This document shows, piece by piece, positions 24,362 through 39,554 of a stretch of DNA of 64,000 nucleotides. The notes under the pieces are model-generated. The model saw nothing but the letters and a program-made list of their open reading frames with translations, did not search any database and had not been told where the DNA came from. How positions within the stretch are numbered: the stretch's first letter is position 1; each line of letters opens with the position of its first letter. This DNA is from Pelecanus crispus (Eukaryota; Chordata; Aves; Pelecaniformes; Pelecanidae). Made by a program: the position numbers and the translations under genes. The DNA is taken from assembly GCF_030463565.1 (NCBI RefSeq), contig NC_134646.1, positions 66,543,710 through 66,607,709 on the forward strand, read 5' to 3'.

Positions 24362-24991
24362 TAAAGTAATACATTTCCCCTCTCTTGTTTTTTTACAGAC
24401 ATCATGTATGTACATATGTAGACTATGTAGGAAAGTTGTGGAGGAGAGTGAAGCAGACAGATGTTTTCTCTTTCCACCCAGAATTGCTTCTTTTTTATGA
24501 GCTTGAACTATTTCCCATGTTTCTGTCTGATAATATCCAGTGACCATGTAAAAAGCTATGACAGTGATGCAAGGCAAAAGGGAAGAGTTGTCAAGACTTA
24601 GCAACATCCTTCTCTGATCATTTTCCCTGGGTTTGTATTTGACATGGTGCAGTTGTTGCTGCGGATCTGAGACCAGCAGCATTGTAATACTGAGCCGTTT
24701 GCACGCATCAAATCTGCCTTTATCACTTACGTCTGCACTTAGATCAAGCCAGACTTCCGTGGTACTGACAGCTGTAAAAAATTACCCTGCTGTAGATTTA
24801 GTATCAGTACATTTCAGCACTGGGAAGCCCTCTGAGTATTCCTGATAACCAATTGATTTCAACCTGTTGAGGACATGTAACTAGTTTCCTCACATATTTA
24901 AAATCCATTTAAGCCTGCAAAAGTCTGCTCCTACAATTCCAGTTTCAATACTAGCATTTATAACATTAGTGCTTATGTTGTTTTCTTTTAG

Positions 24992-25147
<156 letters not shown>

Positions 25148-26243
25148 TAGTTTCTCTTCAAAAAAATCATTCCTATGACATGGATGTTTGTAAGTTATCT
25201 GGAGTGACACACTGTGAGAGTGTATACAAGTGCTTTTAGATTTACTCTGAAAATCAATCAATAGTTACTAAGCTAATGTTGATTTTTACCACATATGCAC
25301 AAAAAATTTAAAAAGAGCAAGTTAAAAGCAGTTTAGTCACTTTGTTCCTAGCCAGATTCAGGATCAAAATACCACCTAAATTGTGGATCCTGATTTTTCC
25401 TAATGGCTTGTGACCTCAGAAATCTAACCAGTTAGTAGGCATAGGCCTTGGTGTAGAGATGTAGGTGAACATTTGATCTTTCTTAGAATGCCCTTTATTA
25501 GATCTCTGGGATTTTTTTTTTTTAGTATGAATTAAATAGTCTCTGCATGCAGTTACTTTTTCCCTGCTAGAAGCAGTAGACAGCAGAGGCCAAACTTGGG
25601 CATAACTCCACCTGAGCCAAATAAGTTGTTATCAGCTAAGTGGTGTCACTCATAAGACATTCAGCAGTACTAAAGGTTAGAGATACTAGTGAAGAACTGT
25701 TAGGTCTTCATCTCATTCCTTTGGCAGTGGAGGGCTGTTCTCTACAAAATGCTTGCTTAAGTTTTGCTTGTGTTAATTTTGAGCACCCATAGTCTGTTTG
25801 ACCTGTGTCTGGAACTAATTTTTATGGAGATCATCAGCATAACATCTGTGTGTTTCCTCTGGAGACACTCTGACATCCTTTTTCAGGAAGGCTGAGAGCT
25901 CATACTCATTGTCAAATCATGAACAATCTATGCACCTTTGAATGCTATTTGTTCTTCCTTAGTTGCCAAAAATTAAAGATCTGTGATATTATTTACCCAT
26001 AAAAATCACTTGGATCAACTGGTGAAATAATTTTTCTTAGACTGAATCATTAAGATTTTGTAAAGGTGTGAATGAAGGATGAGCACACAGCTGGTTTTTT
26101 TGTTGTAGCTGTTTAAAGGTGAATAACACCTAGTAAATAATAGTATCAATGTTAAAATGCATTTTGAATGTGCATATGTGAATTTTCATCAGCCTTTATT
26201 CTGTATTTGTAAACAATGGTTGTTTCACATATCCATTTCCTAG

Positions 26244-26306
26244 GGCCAAGGTGTGAAAAAGAATACAAAACTTGCTTTGGAATTGATGAAGAAAGCAGCA
26301 GCCAAG
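26244..26306 (+). CDS. SEL1L3: SEL1L3 exon 14, Sel1 repeat (63 bp)
   Basis: Twenty-one codons, residues 714-734, reading GQGVKKNTKLALELMKKAAA K. This is the second half of a Sel1 repeat begun in exon 13. Acceptor atttcctag, donor gtaaaa, phase 0 at both ends, so skipping it would keep the frame but break one repeat. Confidence 0.95.
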
Positions 26307-28458
26307 GTAAAATGTAATAAATATTTTACTGTAAAAGTCCTGTAACCAGGTGCTAATAATAATGAACTTTGATTTATATAAAATGTGTATTATCATAATT
26401 CTGTGTAAATACTAGTTGCTTCTCCCAGTGTCTTCACCATGAATGGTGAAAGTCTTATTTCCCCATATTGGGAGACTAGACCACTCAAAATCAGCCAAAA
26501 TTTCTATGGAAGAAAAAGAACTCTCTCTACTTAGATCTTTTGGAACTTGATGATAGTTAAGTGACTTATAGAGTGAATAGTTGATCCAGGAGTTTGTTTT
26601 TGCCTCATGTTCCTAAGCATTTTCTTCTAGACCGTACTAGGTGTGTGTTTTCATAGGAGTGCCTACCAGGCTTGAGCTTTTGATATGGTGATCTCTCCAG
26701 AGTCAGGTAGAGATAACTGCCATCTTTGAAAATCCACGCCAGCAGGCTTTGCTATAATAACAGAGCATCTTTAAGTTGTAACGTGAATGAAAAAGAGTAA
26801 AGACCTAGGTCTGGATTGTACTTCCACAGTGTGCACTGAGTGATGGTGCGTTCCTGCAGCACAAGAGCTGAATGCAAAGAATGGTGGCTTCGTGTCCCAT
26901 CAGCCCTGAGCTGTGGTGGTTTATGGCTAGGTCTCTCTGCTTAGAGTTAGAACTCTTCCAGGGGATGCTGGTGGCTGGACAAAGACCGTATGCGCTCTCT
27001 CTGGCCAGCTCTTCTCTACTTTGGGGAGAAGACCTGGATGTCCCAAAGCCTTCTGTTTTCTCCATAGCAACAGGAAACAATGACAGGCACCACAGACAAG
27101 AGGAGCCTCACTCCATTTAATGATCTAGTACAGTCAGATTACCCAGGCCATGATCTGGTCCTTAGCATAAAAATAAAAGACTACCTAGACTTTGAGTACC
27201 TTCCTAGCTCTAGAACCAGAACTAGTTAAATTACTGACAATGACAATAGGACTTCACTGCTGACCACCATCAGAAAAGAATTGTGCCAGATCTATCATTC
27301 CTTTGGAACAAGAGAGTCTACCTGTTCTACTGCCTGTTTGGGAAAGGCTTGAATAAACTGAGTGGTTTTCACAGTGTGATCAAAATTCCCTTGACTCAGG
27401 ATCTGAAGAACAGATTCCAGAAAGCAAGCTAGAGACAACAGTTCCCTTACTCTCCTTCAACCCAGGTACTTAGTTTGTATGCCCCAGTGCACATTTTCTA
27501 TACAAAAATAACACCATAATTATTGAAAAGTTTAACTGCTTTTGCATTTTAATGGGTAAGCTAGTAACCCTGTTCAAATCTGAAAGGAAAAGAAATCCTT
27601 TTCCGGAGGGCCTTTGTAAGTGCCAGTAGCATGCAGTTCTTTCTACAGAGATTACAGAAGGAGACTGTGCAGTGTAGAAGCCAACAGTAGCAAGCAAATA
27701 ACTTGTATTTGTGCACGGGGATTTTTTAGGTAGCTTTTACCTTATGCCACTATTCCGGCGTGGTTGCTTTTGAACATACATTATAAAATAAGAGTAAATA
27801 GCATGTTCACATTTATTGGTACAGAGTAACTTGAACTGCTAGCGTACTTACAGCCACCATATGATCCACCAGTTTATGCAAGGAGACAGTGACACATTGC
27901 ACCCAAAATAAAAACTGTCCCAGGAAGACTTTCTCCTCTTGATCCACAATTATTGATGCAAAGGTGCAGCTTAGTATTAGCATGTAGCACTGTCTTGAGC
28001 AGATCTGTATGGTGTTGGCTAAATACATTTTGAAAACGGCATCGCAAAGTTCTGTGTTCATTGCTTCCTGTTTATTCTTAGGGAAGTGTTCTGGTTTAAA
28101 AGAAGTGGGGTTTTTTGATCGCTAATCCTGTCACTCAGGTTCTGGGAGTTCACAAGAATAGGTGTCCCATTTTGGCTTTGCAGAGGAAACTGGTGAAAAG
28201 CATTCGCAGTTTGTTCTTGTCAACAAGTACACATCTGAATGCAGACATGGCTGAGACTCTATGGAATAAGACAACACTGGAGTCTTATTCCTTGCTTTCA
28301 ATATGAGGCCACAAGGAAGAATAGCATGAAAAAAGCCAGCAAACCTTTATATCCCTTAGTCCCAGATCAGTGTAATTTTGGCTGGATCCTTGTGCCAGGC
28401 ATTTAGATAGGCAAGGTCACGAGAGCACCCAAAGTCGAGCAGCAGGTTAGAATTGTGA

Positions 28459-28701
<243 letters not shown>

Positions 28702-30306
28702 TAGTTAATAGTACTATTTCTTACATGTGTGCCCGGTTTAGAAGTTCTTGCTTCATTCTTGAGGCTGCTGTGTTCACTCTGAGTCAGATTTTGATACCTT
28801 TTATCACAAAGAAGGGTGTTACTGGGGAATTCAGTCAGACTGTTTAGAGAGAGATGTTACTCCAATATCTCAGTCATATTTATGTGTGTGTGTTTGTGTT
28901 CCTTTAATTTATAAACAAAGCAGGTGCAGGTTTAGCTCCGGGGACTGCCTCTGCTTTCCTACATCCACTGACACCGGCCAGGATACTGTGTACTCTCACA
29001 TTGTGTGATCCTTTCGGTTTCTCTCAGCTTTCGATTGGAAAGCATATAGGGAAAGGACACTTTCCACAATAGACAAAAGCAGCAGAACCTTGTCCCTGAA
29101 GTTGTAATCAGCTATGCTACATTCACGTAGCTTCTGTGAACCTCAGAACTGCAGTAAGACACCTTCAAGCCAGACTTCTGTATGTAACTGTTTAATACAG
29201 TCCTGATAAACTACACTATTTTGATTTGTCTTTCTGTGACGCAGTCCATTTATTTAATTTTGCACGTGTCAATGAGAAAAATTATTTTCCCCTAATAGGA
29301 AGGGTCTACTTTGGTTATATTTCTTTTAATTAACTTTGCAAAAAATGCTCTGTGTAGGTAGTTCACAACTGACAGCACAAACATAGTGAGATAGGCTGTA
29401 ATAAATGCAAGCAGACCTTGTGTTTGGAGCTAAAACATGTTTCCAATGTGGCCTTTGAGTTCTGAAATCTGGATGTACTCCAGATAGTGAGCATTGCTGC
29501 TGCCAACAGCAGCAGTGCTCACCAACACATGCATTTGACAAACACGTTTTTCTCCCTCAGGGACCAAAATACACATTTTGGAGTGAACTGATTATAAGAG
29601 TACACCTAAAAGTGGCCAGGTTTCTTTATTCACCGAAGCCATGGGAAAGAAGTACTTTGTATGGCTGTGATGGGTACTCTGAAGTCCATGCTCACTTACA
29701 GAAAACGTATATTGACAGTTAAACATTTCCTGGAATAAATTATTTCAGGCTGTATGCTGCTTTGGTTTACATTACAGGTTACTGTTTCTGAGTGTCACAC
29801 AGCCCTCCCGCTTCTGCAGTCCTGGCCCTGCCTACTCAGCCTGTGCTGTTCTTTATAAGCCAGTTTCAGAGACTTGAGCACCGTGGTTGTGCACTACTGG
29901 ACATACTGAGCATTGCCACTGCTCCCCAGCCTTCACTTAGGCATCGCCGGTGTCAAAGTCCTGTTCTGTGTCCCTTCTCCAGGATTCCTTATTAATCTCC
30001 CTACTAGTGAATAACTAATTTTACTTTTGTCAGTGCACACAAGGCTTGTATGCTACCAGCTGTTAGTTATACATTTAGACACTTTTCTATTGGATGTTCA
30101 ATGTATTATCAGAATTTATGTTTTTAAAAACCTTTTTCCAGCCTAAACTATTAAAAAGTTAGAAGAAAGGAATTCGGTTCACCTAAGTACATTAAAAGTA
30201 GTTAAACTGGTTTGCCCACATTAGCCAATTGCCTCTTTTAATTCATTTGATGAGATGAGTCCCGGGAAACAAAACTCAATAAACATTAACAATGCAGAGT
30301 TGCTAA

Positions 30307-30456
<150 letters not shown>

Positions 30457-30962
30457 TAAGGAATGAAACCATTTGTTAAAGGAGAATATATTTCTGGTGG
30501 GGTTATTTTGATTATTGCTGATTTTTTAAGTCCATGGTCTAAATATCTTGTACTTCGTGGTGCTTACTTCCTCATCAAAAGGTTCTTCTGCAGTAAAGTT
30601 TGATCCACATGAGTATGTGTATTATTTAAATGACCAGTAGATTTTGAGACATGCTGAGTACTTTTAGTGCTTCTTTTTTCTGGAACAACTCGGAGAGGAT
30701 GTATCTAACGAAGCTGTGCGCATTTGATTTTCAAGAAATATCAGGCTCCTGATGTGGTAGAACTGATATTTTGCATCAAGAAAAAGGCAGATAATTAGTT
30801 ACAGCACTTACTAACTTTTGTATGTTTTCTTAAAAAAAAAGAAAAAGTAAGTAATTTTGCCAAGAAAAAACATAGGATGTCTCTGATATGCTCATGGACA
30901 AAAATGGACAAAATGTTCTCATTCAGTCAACAGTGACAAGGCTGATGCAGCAATTACTGTGA

Positions 30963-31232
<270 letters not shown>

Positions 31233-33598
31233 TAGCATGATAAAATAATAAACATTGCACTACTGCCTCAAAAAACCACAAATAACAGCACCACTGAAAT
31301 GAGTACCAAAACACCCATTGACATAAAGGGAAGGAGGAGTTGACCCAAAGCATAATTCAACAGATCTGACAGAATCAAGTGAAAAAAAACGAGTTTGTAG
31401 AGTGAAATAGCATTGTATCTACTGTCTGTGATTTTTATCCCGTAGTAATGTAGCATGTAACGTGCACTGGATTAACCAGAGGAACACCTTTCACTTTTAA
31501 TATTCCCTCTGTTCCAAAACCATACTTTGCTTTCTCTCTTCTGTGTAATTCCATGTCATGAAAACTCAGGCTGCTGGATTAGATTTTTCTTTTTTTGTAT
31601 ATGGTTAATACTATCTTTTCTGTAAAGTATAATAGGAGGCTACAATATCCAGTGAGCCAACCAAGAGGTTTCAAAATAGCCTCCAGGTTAATGCTCCATT
31701 TTTGCAGTGACCTGTAGGCATGAGCATCACGTACTGTACATGCAGGCATCAGACTGTCATACGTGATTAAGACAATGGCTCGTTTAGTCCTGCAGCCTCC
31801 CCTTGCTAGTACTTAATCGGTGCTTCAGGCTTAGGAGATCTAGAAGAAACTGTCAGTGGATTGTTCTGGAGTAACCCATTCCTAGAAGAAGTTTCTTTTT
31901 ATTCAGTCCATCACAGACATTCCTCCTGAGACTTGACCTCACTTTTCAACACTGAAAAACTCTCATTTAATATTTTTGTGGCATGTTCTGATGTACAAGC
32001 CTGGGACTCTACCCAGCTCACTCTGCATACAGTCGCATGAAAGTCCTGTGCACAGGACACGTGAAGTATTAAGATCCCAGAAGGTCTGGTCTCAACAGCT
32101 AGGAGGAAAAGTCTGCTGAGTCCCACTTGAGATGCCAGTGACTGGAAGTGTATGGGTGGTTACTTGTAAATACTGGTCCTAGTCATCCCTGGTTTTAGGA
32201 GTGTGTTCATGTTGAAATCTTTGCTTCTGAATATTTCTTCATGTATCTTGCACGGGTGTACATTGTTACACTGCCAAGCGGACCAAGTAATACGTGGTCC
32301 TCAGTCATTGGTGTTAGCAGCCACTTGTTCTACACACCTGTTAGTCATGGTAGTTTGATCTTCAGAGACTGATTTAAAGGTCTTGAATGTAGGGTTTTTT
32401 CTGAATTGCCCTTTGAGACTTAAGGATCAGAAGAGCTAACTTCCCAGTTTAGGTATCCTGAATGCCTTCTGTGGTGCCAGGTCTCCATTGTCCCAGATGT
32501 TTTTACAGGGCAAGTACAAGCAAGAATTTGTGATCTTGAAGAAGCAGTTGGGAAACAGGACGTTACACCTGCTAGTTCTGTAAGGGCAACTGCTGTCACA
32601 AGTTCATTTAAAGTTTCTTTGCTTAAGCTTTGCTTGAAGTCAAGTGTGTATTTAACCATATTTGCTTCCAGTTAAACAAAGCATTGAACCCTGAAACTTG
32701 CCATGGTTTTAGCGCTCTGTTGTGGAGAAAATCACTGGAAGCATGACCCTTTAATAGGAAGCTTTAGTAGGAAAAAAATACACCAAGTGTTTTTTTTTTT
32801 TCTTGTAATTTTGAAAATGAACACTAAAGACTTCCTCTTAATTTTGAATGCTTCGTCTTCATAATATTAAGTAGATGAGTGACAGAGAACATGAAAGAGA
32901 TGCTCTCCTCTGGAATCGTAAGCAGTGCTATACTGCTGTACTGCAACACTGAATTGCTGTACCGCAAATGTAAAATCAGCTTTTATTACTTGCTTTACAG
33001 TCAGTGAGGTGCCTAGAGTCCATAGAGGGACTGAGACTGTTACTTTGTTCACACATTCAAATATAATGAATAAAAATAAATAAATGTTATATATATTATA
33101 ATATAATTCCTGTTCCAAAGAGCCCATAGTCTAAAAAGACAAGACAAACAAGTAATAAAAATAAACAGGTAAAGCATACCAAAGAAGTACTCAGGTGAAT
33201 GTTTGACAGATATATACACAGCTGTCTTAATTACAGACTTTTTTTTGAAGTGGAGGAGTTAAGAGTCTTTTAAGAATGTTTTATCTGAAACATTTAAATA
33301 GACAGTTGGGCTTAATATCAATTCAACTTTATCATCAGTCTTGCACTTAAGAGTAAGTGCACACTGGAGCCAGTCGAGCTTCAATGCAAGAGAGAAAACA
33401 CTGCAAATTCTTGAGACCCAGCATAGCTTGTTACACCAAGCATTGCCAGTAGATGTAGCTGTTGCATGGGTTTGCCAGCTTTTAAACCTTGTACCCAAAT
33501 TTCGCTCTTAGGTGATTTCCTCAATTTATTTAGTGGGTTTTTTTAACTATATCTAAAATGCATGTTATTTTTGTTAGGTTTTTCACTAATTTATTTAA

Positions 33599-33730
<132 letters not shown>

Positions 33731-33780
33731 TAAAAGGAACACTTGTTAATAATAATGTGATTCTAATCTGTTATCTGTGA

Positions 33781-33975
<195 letters not shown>

Positions 33976-34778
33976 TGAGCAAGTTAAGGGAAGAGTGATC
34001 ACTGCTTATCATACATTTCCTTTTTAGTGTTTTGATAGGAGTATCGGGGGAAAAAGGTATTTTAAGTTTGTGTTTCAGCACAGCTTTTCTGAGAATTTCC
34101 TTTTTATGGCATAAAATGGATAAAATTTGAATAAAATAAAATAAGAAAGCTAAGCCCTGAGAAGGGGCTAGATATTTAGGAGCCTGAGCAATTGACTGAA
34201 GGTTTCAGAAAAAAAAAATAGCAGTAGACTTTAGGAGCTCATGTTGTTTATTTTATCAAAGAGAAAATCCAAAAGCAAATATACTTCCATATCATAATTG
34301 AGTCATGAGAAACTAATGAAGGTTAAAGATTCCTTATCTAATTTATTATGAGTTTTTCTGTTAGGGTACAGAGTTTATAAACATTGGCACACCTTACTTT
34401 GCAGAACTAAGGGATTCTCTGCTTAAAAAAAAAAAAAAAAGCCTTTCTGGAAGAGAAGGTTTATTTACATATAAGTTACATTCCTCTGGCCTTAAATTTG
34501 ACTACATCTGTGACTTTAGTGGCTAAGTCATTTTGGTGCCTTTGAAAGACTTATGCAGTATTTGAAAACACTGATCTGATTGATTGTCTCACAAGAAGGT
34601 TTAAGTTCTTTGTAATAAGCACATAGAAAAGTGGAGTGTAAAAATAATTCAAGCTGTTCATTTAAATACACAGCAGTGTGGAAACTGAATACCACATTGA
34701 TACAGCCTGAAGCCACAGGAGCTGACAAACCCTGTTAGCTTTCGTGAGGAGTTTGTAGATGCCTTAGCAAGGTGCAGT

Positions 34779-35222
34779 TTGGATGACCCTTTGGCAGATC
34801 CACTGGTACAATCTTACATTAGAGAAGCTTCTGAAGGTCAGACTCATGGGGTGAGACACTGGTTCCATTCAAGTAAAGGAGAGAAGACTTGCTGGCTTCA
34901 ACAGGGGAAGGATTTTATTACTTTATCTCTTCCTCACAGGAGCAAGATAAGGGGAGTCTTATCTCAGACCCCTCTCTGCGGTAGTGGAGGATCAAATCCC
35001 CAGTGTAGGGCCTGGGACAGAGAGCCTAACCCTGGCAGCAGAGATTCCCAGAGCTACGTTATCAGTGCAGCACAGGGTGACATCAAGACCACTGCCTGTG
35101 GCGGGAGTGCTCTCCAGGCCAGGGCTGGAATGACACAGTTGGTATGGTTGAGGGGGATTCTTTTCTTGATGATTCACTACAGAGTTCATGGCTTGTGCAT
35201 GTGTGCCAGCCCATCCACGTAG
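34779..35222 (+). other. Unrecognised 147-codon intronic open frame
   Basis: A 444-bp open frame in SEL1L3 intron 19. I recognise no domain in it and see no codon or splice evidence that it is used. It has higher G+C than the surrounding intron, so an old repeat or captured sequence is possible. Probably not a gene. Confidence 0.15.
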
Positions 35223-35998
35223 TCTTTCTGCCTTTGCTGTTGGGTCAGTGACTGACTTGCTTCCTGGAAGAGCTCTGCTATAGTCCACTGTAAAAACAGG
35301 TGGCATTTCTAGGTAGCTGCTGTAGACACACGAGGCAAGGTGTAGAAGTGTTCCAAACCATTTGGGGAAAGCTTACGTCAGATAAGTGTAGACATGATCA
35401 TGGGAGTTTTTGAACTCTTTAGCATAGATTTGTGCAATGTTATGCTTACTCCTGTCCCTGTCTGGGTCAATGCCCGCTCTGTTGGTGCATTTGATTACAG
35501 AAAGATGTTTGTAAAATATTTGCTGTGCTTTGCTTCCTTCTAGACCAGGAAAATTCTATACCTGTCATTGCCCTGGGTTGGGTTGGATTTTAAACTAATG
35601 AAATGATCCTCAGCAAAGTTCTGTAACTTTTGGGATGGGTTCAGCCACCCTAGTGACAGGTACAGAACAAGCATTTAGACAGCATGTTTTTAAGTCTCAT
35701 CAAGTTAGTAGGGCTAATGTGAATAATAAGGCTACAGGTTGCCCACAGACAGATTCAGCAAGTGAAGAAGGAAAACAGTATTAAAGTCTCTAAGTCTTAG
35801 TTTTGGTAAAAGTAGCAATATCATTCACCAAATTCATTAAAGAGAAACATGAGAAATTTCAGCCAGGATAAGTATTTTCAGTAGTCAGTCTGATGTAAAG
35901 TAGCCACAGAGACAACCAGAGAGAGAGTACCTTTTTTTTTTTTTTTAAATGTGCTGCTTAAAACAGAATTACTATTAACTTCTCCATCACATTAATAG

Positions 35999-36181
<183 letters not shown>

Positions 36182-37470
36182 TAATGTGTTTATAAAAAAA
36201 CATCAGAGTTTAGAATAATCTGAGGCTTCACATTAGACTGGTTATTCTGCTTGGCTACATCCATGCACTGAAGAGACCTGCTAGAGTAAGTTACAATTAT
36301 TTCAAAATACCTTGTGAGTCAGTAGTTGCTGTTTCATGATAATAGAAGGTAAACCTAGTACAGATGGACAGTCCTAGAATTAGGCTGTTTTGAAGGCTAA
36401 AGGTGAATGGCCTAATTCAGTGCTGCCCTACCTTGACACAATTGATTCTGCTGTGACCTTGGTATTTTTGCTCCTGCAAGGGGAAGAATTAACAGACTGC
36501 TGAGTTTTATTCCAGTCCCATCCTCCACTATTTTAGGAAATAAACAAGAAGACTGGTCCATTTGCCTTGGTATATTGAGTGAATCCTAGGGTGAATTTTG
36601 TTCACTCCACCAACAAAAGCTTCATCTTAAAATGTTTTATAATGAAAAGATAACACCATGTCACATTACTAAAGACATGGAGTGTTTCAACACGGAGTGT
36701 CCTACCCTCAGACCCTCCTGAAGTGTCCTGGGTGCAATATTCTGTTCTCCCTGTCCCTATGACAATGTCTCCAGACAGTATCTCGTGTATGAATTTATTA
36801 GAGGTAGCATAGTTGGGTTCTGTTTTGAGGATATTGGGACAAAACATTACTGATAAACTAGCAAAGGAAAGAAGAGAGGCGTGAACAGTTACTTTAAAGT
36901 ATGAAAGCCAAACTGATGGGGAATCCTGTAATACGTCTCCTGTGTGTTCATCTTCATGGCTCTGAAAAGACATAGGGATGCCCAAGACTTGTCCAAACTG
37001 TCAGATTAAGGATTTAAATTGTGTGGAGCAAATTTCTGCTCTCAGTTTCACTATTCAGATTGCTATTGATCTATAGAGCTAAGTGGAGGGGAATTAAACG
37101 GTAGCAGAACAGGAATCCATTTCTGCTTTCAGTCTGTATTTCCCCCATAGGTAAAAGATTACAGTGTGATATGGTGGCTGTGTTTAAAGAGCAACTAAAA
37201 GTGAGAAAGCTCAGACCTTTTTCCGGATGGTTTCTAAGAAAATGGTGTGTGACAACAAATGAACACTAATTCTTTTGCATTTTCAGTATTTACCTGGGTA
37301 TATGGTTAGGACAGAAGGCTCTTGTAATTATTCAGTGAAGATCGCATTATACTAAATGAATTTATAGAAGACAGCTATAATTGTTTAGATACTTGATGCT
37401 TACATTAGACCTTAAATATACATGTGGAAATTTAATGGTTAAAAAGTATGTATACTTTTTTTACTGTTAG

Positions 37471-37599
<129 letters not shown>

Positions 37600-39283
37600 T
37601 GAGTATTTTTTCCCCTTCATCAGCATCTTCTGTTTTTCCATGTAAGTAGCATTTACTTTGGAGAACAGCAACTCCTGTAATTATTAACTTTGTTCACTTG
37701 TATGATTTAAGGCAGGTTAAGGTCAACATGCCTGAAATGCTTAAACCCTAAATATATTTCAGTTTATGCCTGTTTTGAGAGACCTGATTATATGCGGTTA
37801 CCTGAAATAGCAGGGACTAGATTTAATGATCCAGGAGGCCTTTTCCAATTCTGTATATTTAAGTTCCTAAGTTAGGCACTGGCAATTTGTACACTGGCCA
37901 AAACAATCTTTTAATGATAAATACAGCATAATTTTAATGCGGAATTTAAAAGTATGTAATTGGGACAATAGCAGTCCTTCCTATTTATTCTGCAAAGATG
38001 TTCGAGCCTGTTTCTGCTCACACTGTGCCCCAGAGCATCCTGGCACAGATGTTGTGGCACAGAATATTAGCTATGTGAGAAGGTTACAGGTCTGCTGTCT
38101 AAAGTGCCTGTGCCAGCACTGGTCATGCACAAAACCACCTAGAGACCTCTGGTTCTGGTACAGAACTTAGGTTTACCTTACCTGGGTAAAGCAACATGTG
38201 TTGAAAAGCACAGTGGGAATGGGAAGCTTACACAATATTTGGTGGATTTGTGGAATTGCCTTTAAGATATTTAAAGAAAGAGGAGTCGACAGTTAATACA
38301 TGAGGCTGTGAACCAAGAATGAGTAGTTTATCGTGTGTTTTGCTACTGAGTGTTGTGTGACCCGAAAAAAGTGGAGATGATATCAACATCAAAACCTCAT
38401 TTGTCAATTCACCAACAATCCACTGAAATTGTTCTTCACTGCAGTTAGCTTGAACTTGTACCCTAAATTACCTCCACTCCATGTGAAATTACCAGTCAGA
38501 TAAATAGGGCTTCTGGTCCAGCTGGTCCATCTGGGATTGTAAGCTTGAGTCTGAATTACGCCTTCACTTAGGCTGAATCCATCTGCTTTGCCGTGAGAGT
38601 AACTCCAGAGCTGACAGTGCTGCAGGGATTTCCCATCATCGTACACTTTTGTCCAGAAGGGCACATCTTTTGCACACACACCCCCCCTCCCTCCTCAGCT
38701 TGGTAGAAAAGAATCAACTGTAGCTTAAAATAGGTGCCTGTGATTTAGCTGTCTAAACTCCCCTAGCTGGTGAAGTCCTAACTGATGGAACTGAGAAGCA
38801 ACTCGGCTCACCCCAACACAGATACCTCGTAGCTAGTCAGCTGAAGTGCTCTTTAAGCTCTGACTGCGTTCTGTAGTACTCCGTTGTCTCTAAAGGGGTT
38901 TTAGGCACCAGTCTCCTGCATAAGCAACTAGATTTTGTACGTCTAATCTTGAATCAAGTCCTACTGCTGTTGACTTACATAAGTTAGAACAAAGTATCTT
39001 GGTGTTGTGATTGCTTGGCAAGGGTAGCCTGGATGCTTAGACCAGTTGTTGACTAATAAGAAAATAAAAATCTACTCCTAGGGTAAGGTATTCTGTGCTT
39101 AATGAGGTTAATCTGGTATTTCTATGAATTTTTACTTCACCATCTGTGAGATAGTGATGATAATATCTGCTTGTTTTTCTGGGTTACTGAGGTTTGCTGC
39201 AAAGCCACTTGAGATTCCCAGGTGGCAGATGCCACAAAATTGTAGAGCAGGACTAATTAGTTGTTTTAATCTTCTTGTCGTAG

Positions 39284-39386
39284 GTGCTGGAATAATAGTA
39301 ATCAAGAATCAATTAGTCCATGCTCATTAGCATTGCTTTATTTTTACATGAGAGTTTTCTGGAACAATATTTTACAATCTACTCTG
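39284..39386 (+). CDS. SEL1L3: SEL1L3 exon 22, pre-membrane segment
   Basis: Residues 1002-1036, between a cttgtcgtag acceptor and a gtatgt donor. It reads CWNNSNQESISPCSLALLYF and then FWNNILQSTL; the CW...S-P-C-S-L-A pattern is conserved with human. It is short and easily missed; phase (2 in, 0 out) joins exons 21 and 23 exactly. Confidence 0.92.
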
Positions 39387-39481
39387 GTATGTATTGCTCC
39401 TTTGGCACATGCACAGTTCATTTGGAGCACTACCTTGGCTTTGCACTGCTCTAATATATGTTTTTAAACTTACTGTCACAG

Positions 39482-39554
39482 ATCTACTTCATGGGGACCT
39501 TTCTTTTATCGATTCTGGCTGCATTTGCAGTGCAGTATTTTCAGTCTTTATCTG
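39482..39554 (+). CDS. SEL1L3: SEL1L3 exon 23, transmembrane helix
   Basis: Residues 1037-1061, between a tactgtcacag acceptor and a gtaagt donor. It reads IYFMGTFLLSILAAFAVQYF, a single hydrophobic helix that anchors the protein as a type I membrane protein. The frame used is the one that continues exon 22 and matches human (IYF-x-GTFLLSIL). Confidence 0.93.

Noticed and set aside
38404-38679. 91-codon minus-strand open frame with several tryptophans in SEL1L3 intron 21
   Set aside because: It looks somewhat protein-like, but no family is recognised, no splice acceptor precedes it, and frames of this size occur often by chance here.
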